DNA of 64,000 bases from Musicola paradisiaca NCPPB 2511 (GCF_000400505.1 NZ_CM001857.1:2975844-3039843); one strand, 5' to 3'; shown: positions 43,527 through 55,029, counted from the stretch's first letter. Translations and numbers: made by a program. Notes: a model not told the origin generated them from the letters alone.

Positions 43527-44418
43527 ATTACACCGCTATTTGATTGAAAAGGTTATAAAAACCTTATGGATATATCCAGAATCCGCCCGGCAGTCGCGTC
43601 ATTGCACTCTCATCAGGCAGCCCCCTACTCATATCCGCGCAGGGATTATCGTCGGAACCTCGTTATCCTTTACGCCCGCATACATTTTACGGCTACAGTT
43701 CAAAAATTCGCCTGACTTTTGTTGGTGTTTTAACCAGCACAAGGCCGCATTTTTTACCCGAATTGCCAGGGAGGCGCAACCGCTCCCACCCCCTGTCAGT
43801 ACAGGCAAGCGCATCACTGTCTTTTCGCTGAAGGGTAAACCCAAATCTTTTCAGCATATTACCCCTGTTAAGCATAAGGAGAAATAATCCATACCTGACA
43901 ATAATGTGCTGTTTTCGCATTTTAAAAACACACAATTCGAAACATCAAGTTAACAACATGAAGAAAAACAGTCATAAAATTCAAAAAACCATACAATACG
44001 AGATAAACTGATACCGGTTTCTTTTAATAATACAGCTCATTTTTTTTAATAACGCCCGCGTTTTAAAACTGGCGAAAAAATAATAACGGGCTATATTAAT
44101 TAATAGGAATTAACCATATAGCAACATCACATTAATATATATTTATTAATTATGCCCAACATCCAGGGAAATGATTGACGGGCGATAAAAAACAGGATGT
44201 TACAAGCCTTTCCCTCGTTTGATTTAAAAAATAAAAACCGCGCTAAAGCAAAACATGCCGCAACGAATTAAAAAACGCGCTCACGCCCTATTTCCCCGTT
44301 CTATTTATCTCCAATAGCGCAATTTTCGACAAAGCATCGACTATCCTGATATTCCGGCGATCACCGGGGGTTATTTACCGAGCCTGATTCGATCCAGCCG
44401 TCAAAAATCCCCTTCAGG
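43527..44418. other. About 890-base AT-rich gap between sixA and fadJ
   Basis: No credible gene. Composition shifts to strongly AT-rich from about 43900 to 44280, including a near-palindromic TTAATATATATTTATTAA near 44132. Short open frames have no ribosome site or family likeness. The AT-richness would suit H-NS binding or a decayed insertion. Confidence 0.5.
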
Positions 44419-46563
44419 CTATTCGCCATTTTCTTGCAACAGCGCCTCACAAGGGCGGAAACGCTCACCGTACTGCTCACGCAGAATACGCAAAGACGCG
44501 GCGACAGTATCCATACCCAATTGCCGCATATAGTGGAAAGGCCCCCCGAGGAACGGTGGAAAACCGATACCAAACACGGCGCCGATATCTCCATCCCGCT
44601 CACTGCGGATTATGGACTCCGCCAGGCAATACGCGGCTTCATTCAACATCATCATCACGCATCGCTGAGCGATAAGCTCCGGGGCCAAATGCGGTTTAGG
44701 CGTCACACCCAATAACGTATAAACGTGATCATCCACCTCTTTTTCCGCACGACGCCAACCGATACCGCGCTGCGCGTAACGATAAAAGCCACGGTGATTC
44801 TTCCTGCCACGCCGGTTATCCCGCAGCATCGCCTCCAGCACCGGCGATACGCCAAACCGCTCGCCCAACGCCTGATACAACACCGGTGCAATCTTCATCG
44901 CCACATCGAGCCCGACTTCATCCAACAGCGCGAATGGGCCGACGGGAAAACCAAACTTCACCAATGCCCGATCGATGCTATCCACCGGCTCGCCTTCCAG
45001 CAGGCAGCGAGCCGCTTCATTCAGGTACGGCGTCAGAATACGGTTCACATAAAAACCGGCGCCATCGGCAACCACTATCGCGGTTTTCCCTTGACGTTTC
45101 GCCAGTTCCACCACCGTTGCCACTACGTCGGGATGAGTCCCCGCATGAGGGATCACCTCGACCAGCGGCATTTTCTCTACCGGACTGAAATAGTGCAGCC
45201 CGACGATCCGCTCAGCTCGACGTGCCCCGTCGGCGATCTGATGGATAGGCAGCGACGACGTGTTGGTGGCAAAGATAGTATGTTCCGGTGTTATCGCCTC
45301 GATATCGGCCACAATTCGCCGTTTCAGCGCCAGATCTTCGAAAACCGCTTCAACCACGACATCTGCCTGTTCGAACCCCTGATAATCGATACCCCCGGAT
45401 ATCAGGCTCATACGCTGACGTTGCCCGGCGGGAGTGATGCGCCGACGTGCCGCCAGCTCGTCAAGCTGCCGCCAGCTATGGCGCAAAGCATGGATAACGC
45501 CTTGATGATCAATATCCTTGAGACGTACCGGTAAATGCCCTTGCAGCACAGTGATACCGGCAATCCCGCCCCCCATCAGGCCGCCACCCACAATGCCCAC
45601 CCGGCGCAATGGGCCGACGTTACCGCCCTCCGGCGCGCTCTTCAGCGCCGACGATGCAAAAAACAACCGCCGCAACGCTTTCGAAACCGGCGACATCACC
45701 AACTGACCAAACGCCCGCGCTTCCGCGGCGTAGCCAGCCGTTTCCCCCTGTGTTAACCCGCAGATCACCACATCAATCACCTGCTCCGCCGCAGGATAGT
45801 GCCCCTGGGTTTTCGCCCGGGTCAGTTTCCGTATTCGATCGAACAACACGCGACGCACAAGCGGTAGCGACAAAAAACGCTGTCGCCCCTTTTGCCCGCA
45901 ACCACGCGCTTTGCGTTTACCTAAGCGAATTTGTGCGATGGCGGCCTCAATGAGGATCGTTCGCGGCACAACGTCGTCCACCAGCCCCCACTTTTTTGCC
46001 TGTGCGGCGCGCAGCCGACGCCCGGTCAACATCAGATCCAGCGCCCGATCCGCACCAATCAGGCGTGGAAGCCGTTGCGTTCCGCCGGCGCCCGGCAACA
46101 GCCCCAACTGTACTTCAGGCAACCCCAGCACAGTCGCATCGTCAGGCGTACAGATTCGATAATCACACGCCAGCGCCAACTCCAACCCACCGCCCAGACA
46201 AGCGCCATGGATAGCCGCCACCACCGGAAACGATAAGCGGCTCAGACGGGAAAACGTGTCCTGCCCTTGTCGGGACAATGCCTGCGCTGCACTGGCATCC
46301 GGGCAGGCATCCAGCATGCCGATATCCGCACCGGCGATAAAACTGTCGGGTTTTCCAGAAATGATGATCATCCCGCGTGGCATGCCTTTTGCCGCCGCCT
46401 GCGCCAGAATCGTCTCGACGTGTTCGGCAAACGCCGATTTCAGGGTGTTAACCCTTTCGCCAATGACATCGATATGCACCACAGCGATATCATCCGGTAG
46501 CCAGCTCAGGGTGAATGCAGTGGTCATTGGCTTACTATCCGCCGCTCTTTGCTCTTCGCTCAT
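44419..46563 (-). CDS. fadJ: Multifunctional fatty-acid oxidation alpha subunit FadJ
   Basis: Enoyl-CoA hydratase and 3-hydroxyacyl-CoA dehydrogenase of the anaerobic beta-oxidation complex FadIJ. It has 714 residues, as in E. coli. The crotonase half shows [21 protein letters not shown] and [19 protein letters not shown]; the dehydrogenase half has the NAD site [15 protein letters not shown] near 325 and [15 protein letters not shown]. Its start overlaps the fadI stop by four bases (ATGA type), so the pair is translationally coupled. Confidence 0.96.
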   Translation of the reverse strand: MSEEQRAADSKPMTTAFTLSWLPDDIAVVHIDVIGERVNTLKSAFAEHVETILAQAAAKGMPRGMIIISGKPDSFIAGADIGMLDACPDASAAQALSRQGQDTFSRLSRLSFPVVAAIHGACLGGGLELALACDYRICTPDDATVLGLPEVQLGLLPGAGGTQRLPRLIGADRALDLMLTGRRLRAAQAKKWGLVDDVVPRTILIEAAIAQIRLGKRKARGCGQKGRQRFLSLPLVRRVLFDRIRKLTRAKTQGHYPAAEQVIDVVICGLTQGETAGYAAEARAFGQLVMSPVSKALRRLFFASSALKSAPEGGNVGPLRRVGIVGGGLMGGGIAGITVLQGHLPVRLKDIDHQGVIHALRHSWRQLDELAARRRITPAGQRQRMSLISGGIDYQGFEQADVVVEAVFEDLALKRRIVADIEAITPEHTIFATNTSSLPIHQIADGARRAERIVGLHYFSPVEKMPLVEVIPHAGTHPDVVATVVELAKRQGKTAIVVADGAGFYVNRILTPYLNEAARCLLEGEPVDSIDRALVKFGFPVGPFALLDEVGLDVAMKIAPVLYQALGERFGVSPVLEAMLRDNRRGRKNHRGFYRYAQRGIGWRRAEKEVDDHVYTLLGVTPKPHLAPELIAQRCVMMMLNEAAYCLAESIIRSERDGDIGAVFGIGFPPFLGGPFHYMRQLGMDTVAASLRILREQYGERFRPCEALLQENGE

Positions 46564-47873
46564 TCCGTTACCTCCAGAACCATGGCGGCGCCCAGCCCGC
46601 CAGCGGCACAGGCGGTCACTAGCCCTAGCCCACCGCCGCGGCGACGCAGTTCACGCAGCGTCTGCGTAATCATTCGTGCTCCGGTGGCAGCGAACGGATG
46701 CCCATAGGCAAGAGAGCCGCCCTGCACATTAAAGCGTTCCATATCCACCTCCCCCAGCGGCGCGCTGAGCCCCAACCGGTCACGGGCGAATTCGCTACTG
46801 GCGAAGAGCTGGAGATTGGCCAATGTTTGGGCGGCAAATGCCTCATGCATATCGATCAACGTCAGATCGGAGAGCGTAATCCCCGCGCGCGTCAGCGCCA
46901 ATGGCGTGGCATAGGCCGGCCCCGCCAGCATATCCTCATGAACGGGGATGGCGGTGAACGCATAGCTGCGCAGATAACCCAACGGGGTCAGTCCTAGCGC
47001 TCTGGCCCGAGATTCGCTCATCATCAATAGCGCGGCCGCCCCATCGGTCAGCGGTGAACTGTTACCGGCCGTGACGCTGCCATAGCGACGATCAAACGAA
47101 GGCCGCAGCCGGGCGTACTGAGCGGGCGCGCTGTCGTAACGTACCGTGTTGTCTTGCTCCAGTAGCTGGTTGAATGGCGGGATATACGCGGTCATCACCT
47201 CATCACGTAATGTTCCTTGCTTCCAGGCTTGAGCGGCCAGCGTATGCGAGCGATGGGCAAACGCATCCTGTGCTTCGCGGCTGATGCGGTAGCTTTTCGC
47301 CATTTGTTCGGCGGTATCCCCCATCCGTAACCCGGTGGAGTATTCGGCAATGGCCGGCGCTACCGGCAACAAATCCCGTGGCCGCAGACGCGCCAGCAAC
47401 GCCAAGCGCCGCCATAGCGTTTTGGCCCGGCTCACGTCCAGCAAGGTTCGCGCCAACGCTTTGCTAACGCCGACCGGCAACACGGAGGACGAATCCGCGC
47501 CGCCGGCAATACCAACGTCGACGACGCCAGCCAGAATGCTTTCAGCCACATTGGCCACCGCCTGAAAACTGGTCGCACAAGCTCTCGACACGCTATAGGC
47601 ATCCGTCCGCGCGCTCATTCCCGTACCGAGCACAATTTCACGCGCAATATTTGGCGCTTCAGGCATTTGAATCACCTGCCCAAAGACCAACAACTCGACG
47701 TGCTCTGGCGCTATACCACTGCGCACAAGCAGCTCAGCAACCACCATCCGACCAAGATCCAGCGCGGGGATACCATGATAAGCCGTTGCCTGACGGGCAA
47801 AGGGGGTGCGCAATCCACTGACAATCGCAATGCGATCGCCTTGTCGAGTGACCAACGGTACCCGTTGTTGCAT
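46560..47873 (-). CDS. fadI: 3-ketoacyl-CoA thiolase FadI
   Basis: Thiolase of the FadIJ complex, 437 residues (E. coli 436). The acyl-carrying Cys is in [15 protein letters not shown] near 99; the other active-site residues occur in [12 protein letters not shown] near 395 and [13 protein letters not shown] near 425. The ATG at 47873 follows CAGGAG and begins [18 protein letters not shown] as in the family. Confidence 0.95.
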   Translation of the reverse strand: MQQRVPLVTRQGDRIAIVSGLRTPFARQATAYHGIPALDLGRMVVAELLVRSGIAPEHVELLVFGQVIQMPEAPNIAREIVLGTGMSARTDAYSVSRACATSFQAVANVAESILAGVVDVGIAGGADSSSVLPVGVSKALARTLLDVSRAKTLWRRLALLARLRPRDLLPVAPAIAEYSTGLRMGDTAEQMAKSYRISREAQDAFAHRSHTLAAQAWKQGTLRDEVMTAYIPPFNQLLEQDNTVRYDSAPAQYARLRPSFDRRYGSVTAGNSSPLTDGAAALLMMSESRARALGLTPLGYLRSYAFTAIPVHEDMLAGPAYATPLALTRAGITLSDLTLIDMHEAFAAQTLANLQLFASSEFARDRLGLSAPLGEVDMERFNVQGGSLAYGHPFAATGARMITQTLRELRRRGGGLGLVTACAAGGLGAAMVLEVTE

Positions 47874-48052
47874 ATCCACTCCTGTTCTCAATGCGATATT
47901 CAGGCACTGTCTTGGCAATATACGTATGGCGGTTATCGCGTAATACGGCCTGGATAGAATTCATTGTTAACGCTGGGATTACAACGCGCAAACAAGTTGA
48001 TAATAAACAGCGAGCTACACCACGCTTTTGCGGCGGTCACGAACCGGACGGA

Positions 48053-48085
48053 GAAAACAAAATGGCCGACATCTCTGTCGGCCAT
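48053..48085 (-). terminator. Terminator after yfcZ
   Basis: A 10-bp perfect stem (ATGGCCGACA / TGTCGGCCAT) with a TCTC loop. On the minus strand it is followed by TTTGTTTTC. It lies 48 bases after the yfcZ stop. Confidence 0.85.
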
Positions 48086-48132
48086 CGTGGACGGCAGCAC
48101 AACGGCTGCGCAAGAAAATAGGTGTGCGGCGA

Positions 48133-48429
48133 TTAGCGCAAACCCAGCTGGAAAATCAACGTTTCAGCCTGGCAACTGAACGTAAAATCGATATCCAACT
48201 GCACGCCGCCGGCGGTTTCAGCAAAACGGCTGTCGATCACACAGGGTTCCGACTCAACGGAACGCGCTTTTTCCGTCAGTTGTTGCAGTACCGATTCGGC
48301 TTCGGCGCGATCAGTAAAGACACGGCTGTAAGACGCGGTGCAATCCGTATTATCCATCACGGTACCGACATCCACACAACAACAGGCGGCCGTTTCTTCA
48401 GCGCTGCATTTATTCATCGCGTTTGTCAT
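48133..48429 (-). CDS. yfcZ: YfcZ/YiiS family protein
   Basis: A 98-residue Cys-rich protein of unknown function. The N-terminal cluster CCCVDVGTVMDNTDCTASYSR and the C-terminal LDIDFTFSCQAETLIFQLGLR match E. coli YfcZ (94 residues). The ATG at 48429 was preferred over the internal one at 48417 because GAGGAG lies seven bases upstream. It sits between fadI and fadL, as in E. coli. Confidence 0.9.
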   Translation of the reverse strand: MTNAMNKCSAEETAACCCVDVGTVMDNTDCTASYSRVFTDRAEAESVLQQLTEKARSVESEPCVIDSRFAETAGGVQLDIDFTFSCQAETLIFQLGLR

Positions 48430-48720
48430 GGCAAAACTCCTCTCGGCGACAATGAACCGGTCTGGTTGAGATCCGGATCATAAAACAATAATCTCCCCGC
48501 CATATTACCCCCGGCCCGCGCTATATCACTAGCCCTTACTGCTCTCGGCCCGATTGCGTGAACAAAATCACCGTTTACCGAAGTTCCCCCGCCCGAAGTG
48601 TTGCTTTAATGTCAATCAATGCCAATTATTTGTTAAGTAAATGCAGGCAAAAACTCCCGACATCAAACATCTTGTTTTCAAAATGACAACACACATGATA
48701 TCTGCCGCTGCTACTGGCGC

Positions 48721-48735
48721 ACTGGTCTGATTTGT
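48721..48735 (+). promoter_or_regulatory. Candidate FadR site upstream of fadL
   Basis: ACTGGTCTGATTTGT matches the strong left half of the FadR consensus (ACTGGTCnGACCAGT) and lies 87 bases before the fadL ATG. FadR repression of fadL is known in E. coli. The right half-site is poor. Confidence 0.45.
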
Positions 48736-48821
48736 CGGCCCTGCTGCTCCCCCTACAATGCGCCTCCCCTGATGACAGGCGTAACAACATCCAATAATAA
48801 ACATTCAGCGAGGTTTTGGTC

Positions 48822-50090
48822 ATGGGCCAGAAAATCATGCTTAAAAAAACATCTCTTTCTGTTGCACTGGCACTGATGGCCACTAACGCCTTCGCTGCAG
48901 GTTTCCAGCTGAACGAATATTCCTCCTCCGGTTTGGGGCGCGCATTCTCCGGCGAAGGAGCCGTTGCGGACAACGCGACATCCGGCAGCCGCAACCCGGC
49001 GACCATGACGATGTTTGATCGTCCCGCCTTCTCCGGCGGCGCCACCTATATCAAACCGGATATCAATCTGCACGGCGCCAGTTCCAGTGGACGCGACGCC
49101 AGCGCCAACAACATCGCGCCACATGCCTGGGTGCCCAATCTGCATTTCATCATGCCGCTCAATGATAAGTGGGCAGTAGGGGCTTCCGCTGTTACCAATT
49201 TCGGCCTGGCCACCGAGTTCAGCGATAACTACACCGCAGGTTCCATCGGCGGCAAAACCGATCTCAAGACCACTAACCTGAACCTGAGCGCCGCCTATCG
49301 TCTGAATCAGCACTTCAGCTTCGGGCTGGGCATCGATGCCGTCTACGCCGATGCCAAGATCATTCGTAACGCAGGTGAAATCGGCCCGTTGCTGGGCGTG
49401 AGTTCTTCGTCAGAAATTTCTCGTCTGGAAGGCAACGAATGGGGTTATGGCTGGAATGCCGGCATCCTGTATGAGCTGGATAAAAACAACCGCTTCGGCC
49501 TGACATATCGTTCCAAAGTCAATATCGATTTCCACGGTAAATTCAGCAGCGACCTTTCCGCTCGTGCCGGCGGCACCTCCGGCGTCACCATTCCTGGTAA
49601 TCTGACGCTCAACCTGCCGGAAATGTGGGAAGCGTCGGCCTGGCATCGCGTCGCACCGAAATGGGCGGTTCATTACAGCCTGGCATATACCAGTTGGAGT
49701 GAATTCCAGGAGTTGAGAGCAACCGGCAGCAACGGTCAACAATTATTCCGTAAAGAAGAAGGTTTTCACGACGCATATCGTATCGCGCTGGGCACCACCT
49801 ATTTTTACAATGAGAATTGGACGTTCCGCACCGGTATCGCCTTTGACGACAGCCCGGTACCTTCCGACAAGCGCACCATTTCCATACCGGATCAAGATCG
49901 TCTCTGGCTGAGCGCAGGCACTACCTATGCGTTTAACAAAGATATGTCTGTCGATGTTGGCGTTTCCTATATGCGCGGGCAGAAAGTCACCATCAATGAA
50001 GCCGGCATCAGTTCGTCGTTGCCGTCGTATACCTTTACCTCTAAAGGGCGTGCCTGGCTATATGGCGTGAACTTCAACTACGCATTCTGA
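48822..50090 (+). CDS. fadL: Long-chain fatty acid outer-membrane transporter FadL
   Basis: A 14-stranded outer-membrane beta-barrel that admits long-chain fatty acids. The precursor has 422 residues; the signal peptide ends TNAFAA before [16 protein letters not shown], the hatch/N-terminal motif of the family. Later signatures include [32 protein letters not shown] and [20 protein letters not shown]; it ends NYAF as expected for assembly by BamA. Start at 48822 follows AGCGAGG. E. coli FadL is 446 residues; the extracellular loop after [11 protein letters not shown] is shorter here. Confidence 0.95.
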   Translation: MGQKIMLKKTSLSVALALMATNAFAAGFQLNEYSSSGLGRAFSGEGAVADNATSGSRNPATMTMFDRPAFSGGATYIKPDINLHGASSSGRDASANNIAPHAWVPNLHFIMPLNDKWAVGASAVTNFGLATEFSDNYTAGSIGGKTDLKTTNLNLSAAYRLNQHFSFGLGIDAVYADAKIIRNAGEIGPLLGVSSSSEISRLEGNEWGYGWNAGILYELDKNNRFGLTYRSKVNIDFHGKFSSDLSARAGGTSGVTIPGNLTLNLPEMWEASAWHRVAPKWAVHYSLAYTSWSEFQELRATGSNGQQLFRKEEGFHDAYRIALGTTYFYNENWTFRTGIAFDDSPVPSDKRTISIPDQDRLWLSAGTTYAFNKDMSVDVGVSYMRGQKVTINEAGISSSLPSYTFTSKGRAWLYGVNFNYAF

Positions 50091-50139
50091 TGATGCCCCC
50101 GGTTTTCGACGGGGCCAGGCATCCAGCGTCATAAACAGG

Positions 50140-50181
50140 CAGGGCGTGAGGAAGTTGTCTTCCTCACGCCCTGTTATTTTT
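50140..50181 (+). terminator. Strong terminator after fadL
   Basis: A 15-bp perfect stem (left arm CAGGGCGTGAGGAAG) with a TTGT loop, followed by TTATTTTT. It lies between the convergent fadL and mqo genes. Confidence 0.92.
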
Positions 50182-50218
50182 CCGTGTCGCTGGCACGCCC
50201 AGAACTGCCGAACAGGCG

Positions 50219-51840
50219 TTACATCACTGGAACAATCTGATCCACCTGAATCTCATGTTCCGGAGCCTCTTCCAACTGGGATCTTAATTCCGACTCCGCT
50301 TTCACGTCCATATACCGCAGCTTCAACGTACTGCTGGTATAACGACGAATCTCATTGGTCAGCTCAACATTGCCGTTCAGCTTCTGTCCCCAGGAAGGAA
50401 TGATTTCTTTCAGGCGCACCTGCCATTCCACCGAAGCCATCTTATCCTTGAAGGCAACCTGCATCAGCTCAATCATGATGGTTGCAGCGGTTGAAGCTCC
50501 GGGAGAAGCCCCCAGCAGCGCGGCAATCGTACCGTCCTGCGAGGCGACGACTTCAGTGCCCATCTTCAGCACGCCACCCTTCTGTTTGTCTTTTTTGATC
50601 ACCTGCACGCGCTGCCCTGCCGTCGCCAGCCGCCAGTCTTCTTTTCTGGCATCCGGAAATAATTTTTCAGTTCGGCAAAGCGATCGTTTTCGCTCATCAT
50701 CACCTGGCTAACGAGATATTTCACCAGATCGAAATTATCCAGCCCCACCCGCATCATGGGTAAAACATTTGCGGTGTTCACCGAAGAAAACAGATCCCAC
50801 AACGAGCCATTCTTCAAAAATTTACTGGAGAAAGAAGCGAACGGACCGAACAATAAGGCTGGCTTGCCGCCCAGCATGCGTGAATCCAGATGCGGCACCG
50901 ACATGGGTGGAGCGCCAACCGACGCCTTGCCATACACCTTAGCCTGATGGCGTTTCACCACGTCAGGGTTATCAGTCACCAGAAACTCACCGCCAACCGG
51001 GAAACCGCCATACTGGCTGGCCTCAGGAATACCGGATTTCTGCAGCAAGGGTAATGCAGCCCCGCCAGCGCCGATGAACACGAACCGCGCCCGAACAATA
51101 CGCTCTTTGCCGCCATCGTTCAGATCGGCAGTCACCACGCTCCAGGTGCCGTCCTGATTGCGACGGATATCGCGAACATCATGTTCCTGCCACAGCGTGA
51201 AATGAGGGTTTTTCTGCATTCCGACGACCAGTTGACGGGTAACTTCACCAAAATCAACATCGGTGCCGATGGGCATGCGGGTCATGGCGACCTTCTGCCG
51301 GGTATCGCGCCCTTCCATCACCAATGGAATGCACTGTTTGATGCGTTCAGGGTTTTCGGAATACTCCATCCCCTGAAACAATGTGTTGTGCTGCAACGCT
51401 TTATAGCGGCGACGCAGGAAATTCACGTTTTCATCGCCCCACACAAAGCTCATGTGCGGCACGCTATGGATGAAGGTGGACGGATCGCCTATAACGTTAT
51501 TCGCCACCTGATACGCCCAAAATTGCAGAGAAACTTCAAACGCTTCGCTGATATTCACTGCTTTACTGATATCAATCGAACCGTCGGCCTTCTCCGGAGT
51601 GTAATTCAGCTCCAGAAATGCCGCATGCCCAGTTCCCGCGTTATTCCAACCGTTGGAGCTTTCTTCCGCCACGCTGCCCAGACGCTCGATCATGCTGATG
51701 GACCAGCCAGGCTCCAAAGCCTGCAAATATGTCCCCAGCGTAGCACTCATGACACCACCGCCAATCAGCACGACATCCTTCGTGACATCCTCGTTCACTG
51801 ATGCTGACTGCGCCGCCGTGGTGACCAATAGATTCTTCAT
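50219..51840 (-). pseudogene. mqo: Malate:quinone oxidoreductase, frame broken by one base (probable sequence error)
   Basis: A membrane-associated FAD enzyme oxidising malate to oxaloacetate with quinone as acceptor. The N-terminal FAD motif is [17 protein letters not shown] near residue 23, followed by [21 protein letters not shown] and [18 protein letters not shown]. After the sequence ELKNYF the expected [23 protein letters not shown] continues in another frame; adding one C near 50653-50656 (minus strand) restores it, giving about 540 residues. No signal peptide is present, unlike E. coli Mqo. E. coli has no mqo between fadL and mlaA. Confidence 0.9.
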
Positions 51841-52183
51841 GCTTTTACTTCCCACTTATGTCAATGATTATCCCTGCAGGTGAACACCGATGTTATCAGG
51901 TTGTTAACGACCTGACGAGATGGCGAGCAGACGCAATGAAGGGGCACTAAGTGCCCCCGCATATTTGGCAAAATGGGTTAATACCCGGTATTAACACTGA
52001 ATATGTAGCGAAAAGCGAGTCTGGCTGCCCATCTCGAGCTGCTGAATCATCAGCATCGAAAACAAAGTACCACTATTGTGAGGACAACCACAAAAAAAAT
52101 TTCAGATAATCACACAAACAAGATAACCAAATTGTAACTTGTCATAAACACCGCATAGACTGCTAGAAAATGCATTTTCGGCA
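51841..52183. other. About 340-base gap between mqo and the mlaA terminator
   Basis: No gene recognised. A compact hairpin GGGGCACTAAGTGCCCC occurs near 51940. The stretch from 52070 to 52180 is AT-rich. The mqo promoter should lie here. Confidence 0.5.
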
Positions 52184-52216
52184 ATAAAAACCAAAGGCGC
52201 CACAAGGCGCCTTTGG
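52184..52216 (-). terminator. Terminator after mlaA
   Basis: An 11-bp perfect stem (CCAAAGGCGCC / GGCGCCTTTGG) with an ACAA loop, followed on the minus strand by TTTTTATTGC. Confidence 0.9.
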
Positions 52217-52242
52217 TATGAAATCAGAGCAGGGTTTTTCGG

Positions 52243-53004
52243 TTATTTTGCTGAATCGATTTCATCCAAACTTCCCTCAATGGCTTTCGCATTGGGGTTA
52301 ACCGTAGGTACAACTTTACCGCCATTAGCAAGGAAATCATGCCGCTGGAAATAAGCATCTCTGACAACGGAGTAAGGATCAGTCGAGTCACGCAGCAGAC
52401 GATCAGAATCCAGCAATTGGGCCCGAGTTTCCAACCCCTCGACCATCCATTTGCCGGCCGACATCCAGAAAGTCAAATAGCCCAACGGCGGATAGAGTGT
52501 ATCAACCACACCGCCGCCGTCTTCCCGCAATGTAAAGTTGCCGTAAGCCGGCAATACCACATATGGGCCATACCCAACCCCATAGTGCCCCAGCGTACTG
52601 CCAAATCGGTGAGGTTCATCCTTTGCCAGTTTGGGGTTAGCCATAGTTGCAACATCTATCAACCCCCCCATCCCCAACACTGTGTTCAGGAAAAAACGGT
52701 TCAGATGCACCATGGCTTTGTAGGGGTTTCCCTCAATAAAATAGTTCACCATCGTCGCCGGTTCCGCCAGGTTGCCAAAGAAGTTGCTCAACCCATTACG
52801 CGCCGGTCTTGGCACATAATCACGCCAGGCCACAGCAGCAGGGCGAACCAGATACGGATCCAATACATTATAGTTAAAGCTGAACATGGTACGGTTGAAC
52901 CCTTCCAGCGGATCGGTTCGCTGCGCTGGAGCCGTATTTTTTGAACTGGCGCATCCTGTCAACAACACACCCGCCAACACCATGCTACCCAGACGGAAAT
53001 TCAT
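52243..53004 (-). CDS. mlaA: Outer-membrane lipoprotein MlaA (VacJ)
   Basis: Outer-membrane component of the Mla pathway that returns misplaced phospholipids from the outer leaflet. It has 253 residues (E. coli 251). The lipoprotein signal ends VLLTGC with the acylated Cys near residue 17. The mature protein has DPLEGFNRTMFSFNYNVLD and GVGYGPYVVLPAYG. Start at 53004 follows GGGAGAAAC; a longer frame upstream is unsupported. Confidence 0.95.
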   Translation of the reverse strand: MNFRLGSMVLAGVLLTGCASSKNTAPAQRTDPLEGFNRTMFSFNYNVLDPYLVRPAAVAWRDYVPRPARNGLSNFFGNLAEPATMVNYFIEGNPYKAMVHLNRFFLNTVLGMGGLIDVATMANPKLAKDEPHRFGSTLGHYGVGYGPYVVLPAYGNFTLREDGGGVVDTLYPPLGYLTFWMSAGKWMVEGLETRAQLLDSDRLLRDSTDPYSVVRDAYFQRHDFLANGGKVVPTVNPNAKAIEGSLDEIDSAK

Positions 53005-53298
53005 AACTGTTTCTCCCTGCAGAAATCTTATGCGCGCCGCAGGCATCGAACACACCGACGACTACGCCGCAAAATTACACTTTATTCTAATCGACTGCCG
53101 CCAATTTTTCCTTAACCGGCAATGGCATGCCAGAAAAAAACGGCAATGATATGTTCTTGATTGAGTTATCAATGTCCAAATGCTAACCGTTCAACGTTCT
53201 TCCCCATCGACAACGTCTCGGCGGCGCCCTTCTGGTGAATCGCCGATAAAAACTTGCGGGAAAGTGGTGCCAGAATGAGCAATCGCGCTATCAAGGAC

Positions 53299-53326
53299 TT
53301 ATGAGCGTGGGTAAATCAGGTATAAT
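53299..53326 (+). promoter_or_regulatory. Promoter of argW
   Basis: A perfect -10 hexamer TATAAT at 53321-53326 lies 12 bases before the mature tRNA. A TTATGA hexamer at 53299-53304, 16 bases upstream, can serve as a weak -35. Confidence 0.7.
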
Positions 53327-53338
53327 GCGCATCCGCAA

Positions 53339-53413
53339 GTCCCCGTAGTTAAATGGATATAACGAGCCCCTCCTAAGGGCTAGTTACAGGTTCGATTCCT
53401 GTCGGGGACGCCA
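53339..53413 (+). tRNA. argW: tRNA-Arg (CCU anticodon)
   Basis: A 75-base tRNA with encoded CCA. The acceptor arms GTCCCCG / CGGGGAC pair fully, the anticodon loop CTCCTAA carries CCT, and the T arm is GTTCGATTC. It matches E. coli argW closely and reads the rare AGG codon. In E. coli argW follows this same region and is the attachment site of several prophages; here accessory genes begin directly after it, but no integrase or second copy of the 3' end was found in the window. Confidence 0.97.
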
Positions 53414-53556
53414 GTCATTGGCATGACGACATCTGCCCCAAAACTGTTTCCATCTCATAAACCAGGCTAAATCATACACGTTGCCCAACAGCGCCCTGCA
53501 CGCTGTCATGATTCTGTTGCTATGTGCATGTCTTATTGCGGCTTTTCTTCCATAGC

Positions 53557-53588
53557 ACGGCATCAACCACCGTAATGGTTGATGCCGT
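53557..53588. terminator. Hairpin after yjhP
   Basis: A 13-bp perfect stem (left arm ACGGCATCAACCA, loop CCGTAA) lies five bases after the yjhP stop, between it and argW. The T-tail is weak on both strands. Confidence 0.65.
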
Positions 53589-53593
53589 TTACA

Positions 53594-54328
53594 TTAGTCG
53601 TGGCGAACTTTATTTTTTTGTCCAACAAGTTGGATGATATTGAAGTAATCGCCAGCGCCAGCTTCCATGATGGGAATCATCATTTCCTGAGCAAGAGAAC
53701 ACGCCATAAAGTCATCCCACGCCTGCTGACATGAATCCATTTCTCGTAACATCGTGAGGGTTATACCCGCTTCTCTTTCCCATAGCGCTCGCCACCAACC
53801 ACAGGAATAAAAATACCAGTCCGGCGACCAGAATGGCTTAACAACCTCGGGTAAATTGCCCGCTGAGTAATCCCCTATAAATCCGGGGACAGCCACTGCG
53901 ATCAGCCCGCCTTGCTTCACAAAAGGCAGAAGTGTCGACAGCATGATGTCGTTGCTGCCAAAGTATTGGTAAGCATCCACGCTGATGATCATGTCAAAAT
54001 ATTCATGAGGGTACGGGATCTCTTTCGTGGCATCGACCCGCAACGGGAAAATCTGAGAATCCAACCCCAGAGCTAAGAACCTCTCGGCATTCTCTGTGGG
54101 AGAAATCCACAAGTCGGCGGCAAATACGGTTACATCGTATTTTTCCGCAAGCAGAATAGACGAGATACCCTTACCGCATCCAAGATCCAGAATACGCATC
54201 CCGGAAGCAATGGGGAGTGTATTGGCCATTTCCTCCGTAAGACGCATGGCATTCGGCCCCATCATGGTGTCCAGAAGGATAGCTTTGTCATAATTTTCGG
54301 TAAATGGTGTGCTGCCAGATATATTCAT
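53594..54328 (-). CDS. yjhP: SAM-dependent methyltransferase, YjhP-like
   Basis: A class I methyltransferase of 244 residues. SAM motif I is ILDLGCGKGISSILL near residue 44, motif II VFAADLWIS near 67, and the post-I region PHEYFDMIISVDAYQYFG near 105. Substrate unknown. In E. coli yjhP lies in the yjhX-yjhQ-yjhP group. Here it follows yjhX by ten bases, and its AAGGAG site overlaps the yjhX stop codon, so translation is tightly coupled. The yjhQ acetyltransferase antitoxin gene is missing. Start at 54328 chosen by that ribosome site. The symbol is by context and general similarity. Confidence 0.75.
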   Translation of the reverse strand: MNISGSTPFTENYDKAILLDTMMGPNAMRLTEEMANTLPIASGMRILDLGCGKGISSILLAEKYDVTVFAADLWISPTENAERFLALGLDSQIFPLRVDATKEIPYPHEYFDMIISVDAYQYFGSNDIMLSTLLPFVKQGGLIAVAVPGFIGDYSAGNLPEVVKPFWSPDWYFYSCGWWRALWEREAGITLTMLREMDSCQQAWDDFMACSLAQEMMIPIMEAGAGDYFNIIQLVGQKNKVRHD

Positions 54329-54338
54329 TGCCTGCTCC

Positions 54339-54677
<339 letters not shown>

Positions 54678-54901
54678 TCAGTCCGGCCGGTGATGGTCGG
54701 GAAGCTGATTATCAGATGATCACATTCTCCAGCATGAAAGCCTCGGTATGAGTTGAAAGGTATTTTCGGGCTGCATTATAGCACCGGAATTTTATATGGG
54801 AATAAAAAACACACCACCTGATTGCCGAACCGTTCATTACCCTTGCTCGATAGCGATGACGGCACACAGCTGTTTTAATCGGGCCGGTATAATAACAATG
54901 G

Positions 54902-55029
54902 ATATTCCCCGCCATACATCAAATGACAGGAAGGCAGCCAGTCAGCGAATTCCGATAAGCCGACCACGATAAGTGACTCAGGTGAACAAACGCAGCCAAC
55001 GCATCGACAACGCGCAGAATGACAGGGAT
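54902..55029 (+). repeat. Dispersed enterobacterial repeat, copy 1 (128 bp, rearranged)
   Basis: Shares CAGGAAGGC, AGTGACTCAGGTGA, AGCCAACGCA (54994) and GAATGACAGGG with the type of element common between genes in Dickeya and Pectobacterium. Its left end resembles the opposite terminus (ATATTCCCCGCCATAC), so it appears internally deleted. Confidence 0.65.

Noticed and set aside
43510..43887. 125-codon open frame after sixA
   Set aside because: Starts inside sixA on the opposite strand and shows no domain or ribosome site.
53414..53593. Prophage integrase or att duplication after argW
   Set aside because: No integrase-like frame and no second copy of the tRNA 3' end was found in the window, so argW is noted only as a possible integration boundary.
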